In this document: positions 19,468 through 27,250 of the stretch, in pieces | Position numbering within the stretch: the first letter of the stretch is position 1 | How the letters are laid out: the number at the start of each line of letters is the position of its first letter | Notes under the pieces: generated by a model | Database searches by the model: none | What the model saw: the letters and a program-made list of their open reading frames with translations, nothing else | What the model was told of the DNA's origin: nothing | Position numbers and translations under genes: made by a program | DNA from: Pseudovibrio flavus | GTDB taxonomy: Bacteria > Pseudomonadota > Alphaproteobacteria > Rhizobiales > Stappiaceae | DNA length: 64,000 nucleotides | Direction: 5' to 3' | NCBI RefSeq assembly: GCF_009711345.1 | Contig: NZ_SMMA01000060.1 | Span: 1-64,000 of the forward strand

Positions 19468-20775
19468 ATGCGTTCTGCAGATCGTTCAAAGTCAGGCAAT
19501 GCCCATGCAAACCGCACGACTATTACATTCAAGCGCAAAGGCAAAGAACGATCCATTTCTGCAAACCCTGCTGTGATTGCCCTTACTGGAGGCTTTATTC
19601 TTGTCACCAGCGGCCTTTACTTCGCAGCAACAGGATATCTTCTCTATAGAGACCAGATTGCCAGCGGCTCTTGGGAACGCGAAGAACTGATCAAACAATC
19701 CTACGAGAGCGAGATCATCGCGCTTCGTACCCGTGTTGAGCAGCTCAATGCAAAAACCCAACTTGCGGCTACTTCCCAGTCAGAAGAACTGCGCGCCCTA
19801 TCTTTGCAGCAGCAGCGCATTTCCCAGCGCCATCAACAAATCTCGGAGATTTTGAAGCTGGTGGAAGAAAGCGGCATCTCCCTTGCCTCCACCAATCTAC
19901 TGCCAACAGCCAAACCGTCTGGTGATACAGTTCCAGTCCTTGCCTATGCACCTAATGGTGATGCAAGCGCGGTTGGCGGGGAGGCCTTTCCTATAGAGGC
20001 AGTTGGCCCTGCCCTTGGCTTGAAAGGCGCTCAAAAAAAAACTGAAAATTCTGGAATAACTGACGTTCCTGCTTCAGTAGAAGCAAACCATAACCAGCTG
20101 TCGGTTATGGAAGATCAACTCGCCAGAAAAACTCAGGAAAACCAACGCCTGTTGCGGCTTTTAACGTCTGCGATAGAAGCCGATATCAAGATAATTGAAG
20201 ATCATACCAGCGCGCTCGCAAAATCGACCAAGCTGCCGCTAATGCAAAATGTCGGCGGCGTGTATATTCCCCTTCAATCGGATAATTTCGAAGATCACCT
20301 TTTCCGCGCCCGCAAAGCCCTTACCCGTTTGGAGCGCCTGAAAGCGAACAGCCGACGACTACCGCTCGGCCATCCAGTTGCCAATACTGTGGTAACCAGT
20401 GACTACGGTGGCAGAATGGATCCGTTCCTAAACAAGCCTGCTTTCCACACCGGCATTGACTTCAAAGCCCCTCGCGGAACGCCTGTGCGTGCGCCTGCAG
20501 ATGGTATTGTTCGCATCGCAAGCTATCGAGGCGGTTATGGCAAAACCATCGAGATCGAACACGTTGACGGCCTAACCACCCGCTATGCGCACCTTCACTC
20601 CATCTTTGTATCCGAGGGTGACAAGATCTACCGCGATGATCTCATTGGCGCGATTGGTAGCACTGGCCGCTCCACCGGCCCTCACCTGCACTACGAAACA
20701 AGACTTAACGGGCAAGCTATCAACCCGATGCCGTTCATCCGTACCGGTCGCTATCTGGAACCTATCCTGAACTAG
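19468..20775 (+). CDS. M23 (LytM-type) peptidoglycan peptidase, membrane-anchored
   Basis: 435 residues. A basic cytoplasmic N-terminus precedes one membrane helix (about 33-59, PAVIALTGGFILVTSGLYF). A long coiled coil (about 70-135 and 205-245) leads to the C-terminal M23 domain. The zinc motifs are intact: HTGIDF (His and Asp) and GPHLHYE (HxH), with YAHLHS between. It should cut peptide cross-links in the wall, or activate other hydrolases, during growth or division. It stands alone after the DUF455 gene, with its own 93-bp upstream region. An EnvC/NlpD-like role is possible, but LysM repeats are absent. Confidence 0.9.
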   Translation: MRSADRSKSGNAHANRTTITFKRKGKERSISANPAVIALTGGFILVTSGLYFAATGYLLYRDQIASGSWEREELIKQSYESEIIALRTRVEQLNAKTQLAATSQSEELRALSLQQQRISQRHQQISEILKLVEESGISLASTNLLPTAKPSGDTVPVLAYAPNGDASAVGGEAFPIEAVGPALGLKGAQKKTENSGITDVPASVEANHNQLSVMEDQLARKTQENQRLLRLLTSAIEADIKIIEDHTSALAKSTKLPLMQNVGGVYIPLQSDNFEDHLFRARKALTRLERLKANSRRLPLGHPVANTVVTSDYGGRMDPFLNKPAFHTGIDFKAPRGTPVRAPADGIVRIASYRGGYGKTIEIEHVDGLTTRYAHLHSIFVSEGDKIYRDDLIGAIGSTGRSTGPHLHYETRLNGQAINPMPFIRTGRYLEPILN

Positions 20776-20897
20776 CAACAAACATCACGTAGGACGTGAC
20801 AGCACTCTATTAGCCATAACGGCGAAAAGCTCTGCAAAGCCCGCGCTGCACACTCTAACCTGCAACAAAACAAAAACACCAAGCAGCGTTGTTAGAG

Positions 20898-21266
20898 ATG
20901 AGCGAACCAAGCAAAGACGAGACAATCAAGAACGCCGTAGAAGCATGGACGAAAGCGCTATTGGAGCGACGTTTCGACGATTGGGAAGAGTGCTGGACAG
21001 AGAACGCTATGCTCATGCCTCCCGCCCATGAAACCATTCTGGGCCCAGTCTCCATCCGCCATTTCATTCAGGACAACTATTCCAGAATTGATACCTACGA
21101 GTTTTCCAAATGGCACTTTGAAACCCGCGATGACCTTGCTGTGGTGACCAACAAGCTGCGCTGGGGTGACGACCATTACAAGCAGGTTTTGGTGTTAAAG
21201 ATGGTGGGCAAAAAGTGGCTCGTACACATCGTCATGTTCAATGATGATGGAACAACCAATACATAA
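20898..21266 (+). CDS. NTF2-like/SnoaL-fold small protein
   Basis: 122 residues from the ATG at 20898; a TTG three codons earlier is in frame but less likely. The pattern of an N-terminal helix (ETIKNAVEAWTKALLERRFDDWEECW), TENAMLMPPAHETILGPVSIRHF, and C-terminal strands (LVLKMVGKKWLVHIVMFNDD) fits the cone-shaped NTF2/SnoaL/DUF4440 fold. Such proteins may be small enzymes or ligand binders; no catalytic signature is clear. It converges on prfB. Confidence 0.7.
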   Translation: MSEPSKDETIKNAVEAWTKALLERRFDDWEECWTENAMLMPPAHETILGPVSIRHFIQDNYSRIDTYEFSKWHFETRDDLAVVTNKLRWGDDHYKQVLVLKMVGKKWLVHIVMFNDDGTTNT

Positions 21267-21267
21267 A

Positions 21268-21297
21268 CAAAAAAGCCCCGCCCATTTGGGGCGAGGC
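21268..21297 (-). terminator. Intrinsic terminator of prfB
   Basis: Minus strand: GCCTCGCCC-AAAT-GGGCGGGGC, a 9-bp stem with one G-T pair, followed by TTTTTTG. It lies about 25 bp past the prfB stop. The opposite strand lacks a T-tract, so it serves prfB mainly. Confidence 0.9.
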
Positions 21298-21323
21298 TCC
21301 AAACTTGAATTAACCGCTAGGGA

Positions 21324-22455
21324 TTAGTCCAAATCTTCAATGGAAGCTGGCCCTTCACCGAAGGCACGCTGTGCAAGCGCTGCTTCCATGAAATCATCCA
21401 CATCGCCATCAAGAACATCAGAAGGAGACGTGCTTTCTACGCCGGTACGCAGGTCCTTCACCAACTGGTAAGGTTGCAAAACGTAGGAGCGGATCTGGTG
21501 GCCCCAACCGATATCGGTTTTGGACGCAGCATCCTTGTTCGCCAATTCTTCACGGCGCTGAAGCTCTGCTTCATACAAGCGTGCCTTCAACATATTCCAT
21601 GCAGTCGCACGGTTTTTATGCTGGGAGCGCTCGCTCTGACACTGAACCACAATACCAGTTGGACGGTGCGTAATACGAACCGCGGAGTCCGTGGTATTAA
21701 CGTGCTGACCACCTGCACCAGATGCACGATATGTATCGATACGGCAGTCGGCTTCATTGATTTCAATATCAATGGAATCGTCAACAACAGGGTACACCCA
21801 CACACTGGCAAAGCTAGTGTGACGGCGGGCGTTACTGTCATATGGCGAGATACGAACCAGACGGTGAACACCGGACTCGGTCTTCATCCAGCCGTAAGCG
21901 TTTTCGCCTTTGATCTGCAAGGTAGCGGATTTGATGCCGGCTTCTTCGCCGTCGTTGTATTCCATCAATTCCACTTTAAAGCCGCGCTTTTCCGCCCAAC
22001 GACGGTACATGCGCAGCAAAATGCTCGCCCAATCCTGAGATTCCGTACCGCCTGCACCGGAGTTGATTTCAACGAATGTATCGTTGCTATCAGCTTCACC
22101 GGAAAGCAGAGACTGAAGCTGCAGTTTGCGAGTGCCGTCAAGAAGACCACGCAGGCCCGCTTCGGCATCGTCAACGATGGACTGGTCGTCTTCCATCTCA
22201 CCCATTTCAATGAGTTCGATGTTATCGTCCATATCCTGTTGCAGTTTGCGCAAGCCGTTGATGCTGTCATCAAGGTGCTGGCGCTCACGCATCAGTTTCT
22301 GTGCGCTGGAAGGATCATTCCAGAGGTTCGGGTCCTCGGAAAGAGCATTGAGTTCATCTAGACGGACAAGTGCATTGTCCCAGTCAAAGATGCCTCCTCA
22401 GCAGGCTTATGGCCTGCTTGATTTCATCAACGATGGCCTGCATTTCTGCGCGCAT
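21324..22455 (-). CDS. prfB: Peptide chain release factor 2, made by programmed +1 frameshift
   Basis: RF2 reads UAA and UGA and triggers peptide release. The gene starts at ATG 22455. After 23 codons ([23 protein letters not shown]) an in-frame TGA (22386-22384) follows CTT. Slipping one base forward (CTT-T-GAC) continues as [22 protein letters not shown] and the rest of RF2 to 21324, giving 376 residues. An internal Shine-Dalgarno AGGAGG (22398-22393) sits 3 nt before the CTT, as in E. coli. The GGQ motif ([11 protein letters not shown]) is intact. The anticodon-like tripeptide region reads [12 protein letters not shown], that is SPY where E. coli RF2 has SPF. Conceptual coding is join of 22455-22387 and 22385-21324. 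Confidence 0.96.
22384..22398 (-). promoter_or_regulatory. prfB +1 frameshift site with internal Shine-Dalgarno
   Basis: Minus strand order: AGGAGG, CAT, CTT, TGA, C. The ribosome pauses at the poorly decoded UGA when RF2 is scarce, and the SD-anti-SD contact drives the +1 shift. This is the standard RF2 autoregulation signal. Confidence 0.97.
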
Positions 22456-22482
22456 CGGATACCTCGCATTAAATAGAGTCAC

Positions 22483-22534
22483 GCCGACTATGTAGTCGGC
22501 ACAAAAGATTGGAGGGCGACAATAGTCGCCCTCC
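22483..22534. repeat. Two hairpins between mrcA and prfB
   Basis: GGAGGGCGAC-(4 nt)-GTCGCCCTCC at 22511-22534 is a perfect 10-bp stem, and GCCGACTA-TG-TAGTCGGC at 22483-22500 is a perfect 8-bp stem. On the minus strand the first follows the mrcA stop by about 37 bp and is followed by AATCTTTTG, a weak T-tract, so it may terminate mrcA. The second would lie in the prfB leader. Confidence 0.7.
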
Positions 22535-22571
22535 TGCGTGTTTTCAATGAGCTTGCGCCCATGATCAAGAA

Positions 22572-25022
22572 TTAATAGAGGCCGCCTGTACCGGACATAA
22601 CTGCCTGACCTGCTTCAGGAGAGAGTTCGCGGTAGATACCGATCTCGTCCTGGAAGCCAATCACAGAGTAGCTGTCTGGTGGCATTGTGCCCGGCTTGAA
22701 GGCTTCCAAAATGGTGCCCGGTGCACCGGCATCGGCACGAAGACCGGTGCGGCGGTTGATCGGGATCAGCTGGAGACCTGCAGGAAGCTGGAATTCAAGC
22801 GGTGGCTTGTCCTTCAAAGCTTCTTTCATGAACGCGGTAAAGATCGGCGCGGCAATACCGCCACCTGTGGCACCACGGCCCATGCGGCGCGGCGTATCAT
22901 AACCAATGAACACACCAACCATCAGCTCTGGGGTGAAGCCCATAAACCAAGCGTCTTTTTCCTCGTTGGTTGTACCGGTTTTACCAGCAACCGGACGACC
23001 TAGAACCTTAACGCTTGTTGCGGTACCGCGCTGAACAGCACCTTCAAGCATAGAGGTAACCTGATAAGCGGTCATAGGATCAAGAACGCGCTCACGGGTA
23101 TCAATCAGCTCAGGCTCAGCCTGATTGTGCCAATCGGTAACAGCACAGGCATCACAGACCAACTGGTCGTTCTTGTAGATGGTATGGCCGTAACGGTCTT
23201 GAATGCGGTCGATGAGCGTAGGCTGAACACGGCGGCCACCGTTTGCGATCATAGAGAACGCAGTGGTCATGCGCAGAACAGTCGTCTCACCTGCACCCAA
23301 GGACATGGAAAGCACCGGCATCATATTGTCGTAGATACCGAAGCGGCGGGCATATTCAGCCACAACGTCCATGCCCATGTCCTGTGCCAGACGAACAGTC
23401 ATCACGTTACGAGACAGTTCGATACCGGTACGCAGAGTAGATGGACCGTAGAACTTGCCGCCGTAGTTCTGAGGACGCCAGACTTCAAGGCCCGGACCCT
23501 GCTCAATCTCTACAGGCGCATCAAGCACCACGGAAGACGGAGTGTAGCCGTTATCAAGCGCAGACGCATATACGAACGGCTTGAAGGTAGACCCCGGCTG
23601 ACGCCAAGCCTGCGTTGCGCGGTTAAACTGGCTTTCTGCAAAGCTGAAACCACCAACCAGAGCTTTTACGCGGCCTGTGTGTGGATCCATCGCAACCAGC
23701 GCGCCGGAAACCTCAGGCACCTGACGCAGAATGTAACCGCCCTTGGCTTTCTTCTGAACGTAGACAACATCGCCCGGAGACAGCACTTCCTGTACGTTAC
23801 GCGGCGCACGACCCTGAACGCGCGCCCACTTCATTTCGGAGAGCTTGAGTTCGGAGCGCTGACGCTCGGTAGAGTACTTGCCGTTCGCCATTTTTTCAGG
23901 GCGCAGGCCAATGATAGCCTTCTCGTTGCTCACAGAAAGAACAACGGCAGGGCTCCACTCACGAACGTCATAAAGCGTATCGACTTTAACCAGTTCAGCG
24001 CCCCAGTCCTTCGCACCAACCTCGATTGTTGCGATAGGACCACGCCATTTGCCGCGTGTCTGGTCGAAGTTAATCAGACCATCCATCAGCGCCTTACGGG
24101 CCTGTTCCTGCATGACAGGATCAAGGGATGTACGAACAGACAGACCGCCCTCGTAGAGGCGCTCTTCACCAAATGTGCCTGCAAGCTCACGGCGAACCGC
24201 CTCGGAGAAGTACTCCGCACCCTCGACCAGAGTTCCGGTGGAGCGCAGTTTTACATTCAAAGGCTTGGCTTTAGCTTCATTTGCCTGCTGAACGGTGACG
24301 TAGCCGTTATCAACCATGCGGTCGATAACCCAGTTACGACGCTCGATAGCGCGGTCACGCTGGCGATAAGGGTGATAGTTGTTCGGGCCTTTAGGAACAG
24401 CGGCAAGATAGGCCATCTCTTCCAGTTCAAGCTCGTGAACAGACTTATCGAAAAGGATCAAAGACGCGGCACCAACACCATAAGCGCCAACGCCCAGATA
24501 GATCTCGTTGAGGTAGAGTTCGAGAATCTGATCTTTGGTGTAGGTCTGCTCCATTCGGATCGCCAGCAAGGCTTCCTTGATCTTACGTTCGAAGGAGACT
24601 TCGTTAGTAAGAAGGAAGTTCTTTGCTACCTGCTGCGTAATGGTGGACGCACCTTCAGGACGACGACCGGTGCCGTAGTTCTGAATGTAGCGAATACCCG
24701 CGCGGGCGATACCTTGGATGTCGATACCGAAGTGGTTGTAGAAGTTTTTATCTTCTGCCGAAATGAACGCCTGCTTCAACAGATCAGGCATTGCCTCGAT
24801 TGGCAGGAAAAGACGCCGCTCACGTGCAAACTCGTCCATCAACTGCCCATCCGCCGCGTGAACGCGGGTCATGACAGGAGGTTCATAGTTCTGCAGAGCA
24901 GTAAAATCCGGAAGGTCTTCGGTGGATTTGTTCAAATAGACCCAGACACCGCCAGCCGCGATAAGCCCGAGAATCACCGAAACACTAAATAGGTATCCGA
25001 ATAACTTTAAAAGTGATTTCAT
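22572..25022 (-). CDS. mrcA: Penicillin-binding protein 1A (bifunctional transglycosylase/transpeptidase)
   Basis: Class A PBP that polymerises and cross-links peptidoglycan. 816 residues: membrane anchor (about 8-30), GT51 transglycosylase with EDKNFYNHFGIDIQGIARA and EGASTITQQVAKN, and a C-terminal transpeptidase with SxxK in QPGSTFKPF, SRN in ELSRNVMTVRLA, and KTGT in VAGKTGTTNEEKDAWFMG. An OB-like insert (about 340-430) separates them, as in PBP1A. It follows amiC on the same strand with a 192-bp gap, and precedes prfB. The amiC-mrcA-prfB order next to rne is conserved in many alphaproteobacteria. Confidence 0.96.
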   Translation of the reverse strand: MKSLLKLFGYLFSVSVILGLIAAGGVWVYLNKSTEDLPDFTALQNYEPPVMTRVHAADGQLMDEFARERRLFLPIEAMPDLLKQAFISAEDKNFYNHFGIDIQGIARAGIRYIQNYGTGRRPEGASTITQQVAKNFLLTNEVSFERKIKEALLAIRMEQTYTKDQILELYLNEIYLGVGAYGVGAASLILFDKSVHELELEEMAYLAAVPKGPNNYHPYRQRDRAIERRNWVIDRMVDNGYVTVQQANEAKAKPLNVKLRSTGTLVEGAEYFSEAVRRELAGTFGEERLYEGGLSVRTSLDPVMQEQARKALMDGLINFDQTRGKWRGPIATIEVGAKDWGAELVKVDTLYDVREWSPAVVLSVSNEKAIIGLRPEKMANGKYSTERQRSELKLSEMKWARVQGRAPRNVQEVLSPGDVVYVQKKAKGGYILRQVPEVSGALVAMDPHTGRVKALVGGFSFAESQFNRATQAWRQPGSTFKPFVYASALDNGYTPSSVVLDAPVEIEQGPGLEVWRPQNYGGKFYGPSTLRTGIELSRNVMTVRLAQDMGMDVVAEYARRFGIYDNMMPVLSMSLGAGETTVLRMTTAFSMIANGGRRVQPTLIDRIQDRYGHTIYKNDQLVCDACAVTDWHNQAEPELIDTRERVLDPMTAYQVTSMLEGAVQRGTATSVKVLGRPVAGKTGTTNEEKDAWFMGFTPELMVGVFIGYDTPRRMGRGATGGGIAAPIFTAFMKEALKDKPPLEFQLPAGLQLIPINRRTGLRADAGAPGTILEAFKPGTMPPDSYSVIGFQDEIGIYRELSPEAGQAVMSGTGGLY

Positions 25023-25214
25023 TTGTTCGGGCGCTTCCTATCCCGTTAAGTTCCGCAAATTCGATTGGGAGCTGAACCCTCAACCCCACACTGGCCGTCT
25101 CGTCTGCCATCGGCATAATAAAGAGAACCCGTGCTACCTCAGGGAACTCCATTTACCCGCCATTATGGCATTGCTGAGGCGAACGCCTCAAAAAAATACG
25201 CCGCACGCGTACCC

Positions 25215-26483
25215 TTATTTTTCGCTGGCTGCAATATGCGCACGGAAATACTGGGCGACAGACTGCACAAGTGCGTCAGTTGCACGCTCTCTCCATTCGT
25301 CAGAGCCAAGCATTTTCTCGTCGAGAGAGTTCGACAAGAACCCCAATTCTACCAGAACGGAGGGAACATCAGGACTTTTTAAAACCTGAAACCCTGCCGA
25401 ACGCAAAGGGTTATTGATGACTTTAGTCGCGCTTTTCAACTCCTCAACAGCCAAGCGGGCAAAATGTATAGAGAAGTTCTTGGTTTCGCGGCGCGTTAAT
25501 TCCACAAGAATATCAGAGACCTCGCCCTCTTCCTCGGAAAATTCAATACCTGCGATTGCATCGGAAAGGTTTTCGCGGTCAGCAAGCGCTGCAGCCATTC
25601 TGTCCGATGCTTTTTCCGAAAGCGTATAGACAGAGGCCCCTCGGGTACTCTTTGCACCAACGCGCACAGAATCTGCGTGGATAGAGATGAACAGGTCAGC
25701 ATTGAGCTCGCGGGCAATGGAAGAGCGGCCCCGAAGCGGGATGAAACGATCATCATCACGCGTTAGGTGGATGGTGTAGTGCCCCTGCGCTTCCAGCTTT
25801 TCTTTAAGATAGCCGGCAAAGTCCAAAACGATATGCTTTTCCAAGGTGCCGTTTTTACCGACAGCACCGGAATCGATACCCCCATGACCGGGGTCGATAA
25901 CAATAATCGGCTTATTACTGGCTGGCGCAGCAGCGGAGACAACTGGAACACTGGCAGCTTCTGCAGACTGCTCTGCCCTACCGCGCTCAATCGCTCCTAC
26001 GAAATCACTGTGGGAGGTTTGCACCAGATCGATCACCAAGCGGGTTGGCTGATCCTGAACACCGGGCAATAAAAACGCCTTATCAAGAATCACAGGACTG
26101 TCGAGATCGAGCACGATACGCGAGCGTCCCTTGGAGATCAGACCGTACCGCCAAGACGAAACGAGCCCACGCCCCTCAGGCATAAAACCCTCAGCGAACT
26201 GAAAACCGACTTCAGGCAGATCAACAATCATACGGTAAGGACTTGCCAAAAATGACAGGCCGTAGTCGATCCCTTTATCCATGTCGATGATAAAGCGCGT
26301 ACGAGTATCATCCCCCGCCACGCGGGCATCGATGATCTTGGGAGTCGCGGAATTCTGCGCAAAAACTGGGTTATGAAGCGCTGCAATGCTCAGCCCAAGG
26401 CAAATAACTAACGTAAAGACACTTTGAAATTTTGCACAAAGCCTTCTTGCTAGGCCGTAGAACGAACCATCGCTACTGCACAT
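25215..26483 (-). CDS. amiC: N-acetylmuramoyl-L-alanine amidase (AmiC-type, AMIN + Amidase_3)
   Basis: Periplasmic zinc amidase that removes stem peptides from peptidoglycan at division. 422 residues: N-terminal export signal (hydrophobic core about 20-38, cleavage near VFAQN), an AMIN domain (about 50-155) and an Amidase_3 domain (from about 190). Zinc ligands are seen in VIDPGHGGIDSGAVG, EKHIVLDF and FISIHADS, and the catalytic Glu in VLVELGFLSN. The C-terminal helix ends the protein. Start ATG at 26483; the leader before the hydrophobic core is basic, as expected. It is divergent from rne. Confidence 0.94.
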   Translation of the reverse strand: MCSSDGSFYGLARRLCAKFQSVFTLVICLGLSIAALHNPVFAQNSATPKIIDARVAGDDTRTRFIIDMDKGIDYGLSFLASPYRMIVDLPEVGFQFAEGFMPEGRGLVSSWRYGLISKGRSRIVLDLDSPVILDKAFLLPGVQDQPTRLVIDLVQTSHSDFVGAIERGRAEQSAEAASVPVVSAAAPASNKPIIVIDPGHGGIDSGAVGKNGTLEKHIVLDFAGYLKEKLEAQGHYTIHLTRDDDRFIPLRGRSSIARELNADLFISIHADSVRVGAKSTRGASVYTLSEKASDRMAAALADRENLSDAIAGIEFSEEEGEVSDILVELTRRETKNFSIHFARLAVEELKSATKVINNPLRSAGFQVLKSPDVPSVLVELGFLSNSLDEKMLGSDEWRERATDALVQSVAQYFRAHIAASEK

Positions 26484-26893
26484 TTTACTAATCCCTGGGC
26501 CCGATCCCTAAAGTTTTTGAATAATGCATCCTAACGCTACATTCTTTAGGATCCCATTAACACTTTGAACACGCCTGTGTACCTTGTCTTGGAATAGATT
26601 TCCCCAACCTTGCCAATTGGCATCTCTAATCGTAAAAGGGTACTACGAGTTTCTGGTCATGTTCGGTTCAAAAACCCACCATGATCGATGCCTGATCCCG
26701 CACACGGGCCTTTCCCCGGCACGGAGTACGCGAACGGGAGGGCTATAAGCCCCTTTATAATCTAGACTTTTTCCGTGACACGGGCGCATTTGTATTTTGA
26801 AAACTGTGACCGTGGCATTATAAAAGACCGGATAGGAACAGAATACGAACTACAAGCTTCGCGGCTTGAACCTGCGAAAAGCGGTAGTTTATT

Positions 26894-26941
26894 TTCCTTC
26901 GACAGGGCCCTCCAATTGCAGAAGGCGCACGTTCGAAGGAA
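26894..26941 (+). repeat. Inverted repeat in the rne leader
   Basis: TTCCTTCGA (26894-26902) and TCGAAGGAA (26933-26941) are perfect 9-bp arms around a 30-nt spacer. Confidence 0.6.
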
Positions 26942-26962
26942 CGAAAGAAACAGATTTTTGGC

Positions 26963-26982
26963 GAAGGTCGATATCGACCTTC
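26963..26982 (+). repeat. Perfect 20-bp palindrome upstream of rne
   Basis: GAAGGTCGAT followed directly by ATCGACCTTC, with no spacer. In RNA it would fold as an 8-bp stem with a 4-nt loop; in DNA it could be a dimeric-protein operator. Confidence 0.65.
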
Positions 26983-27250
26983 AGGGTATTTCTGGCTCGC
27001 GGAGTATCTCCGGGGCGGACATATCCATCACCAAGGGCGAATGGTTTGCTAAAGTTACGCGCACTGAACATTGCAGTAACCGGAAAAAGCGCAGGACAGC
27101 ACAATGCAGTCCGCGTTGCCGGTCGTGATGCGCGTCACCCTCGCCTTTCCGATTTTCCTTACTTCTCAAACAATACAGCACGCCCGTTGGCGTTGACGGA
27201 ACAGGGCACCCTGCGCCGCCACGATGGCAGTGCTGTCAGGACTAAATTCA

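Larger units (their letters stand above)
26484..27250. other. amiC-rne divergent region including the rne leader
   Basis: 767 bp without a supported gene. The rne-proximal half carries an inverted repeat (26894-26941) and a perfect palindrome (26963-26982). Given the known 5' UTR autoregulation of RNase E in enterobacteria, a long structured rne leader is plausible; this is inference. Promoters of amiC and rne must lie in the left half. Confidence 0.5.

Noticed and set aside
23127-24992. 621-codon plus-strand open frame opposite mrcA
   Set aside because: Antisense to a complete PBP1A with all catalytic motifs; the translation has no recognisable domain and arises from codon bias.
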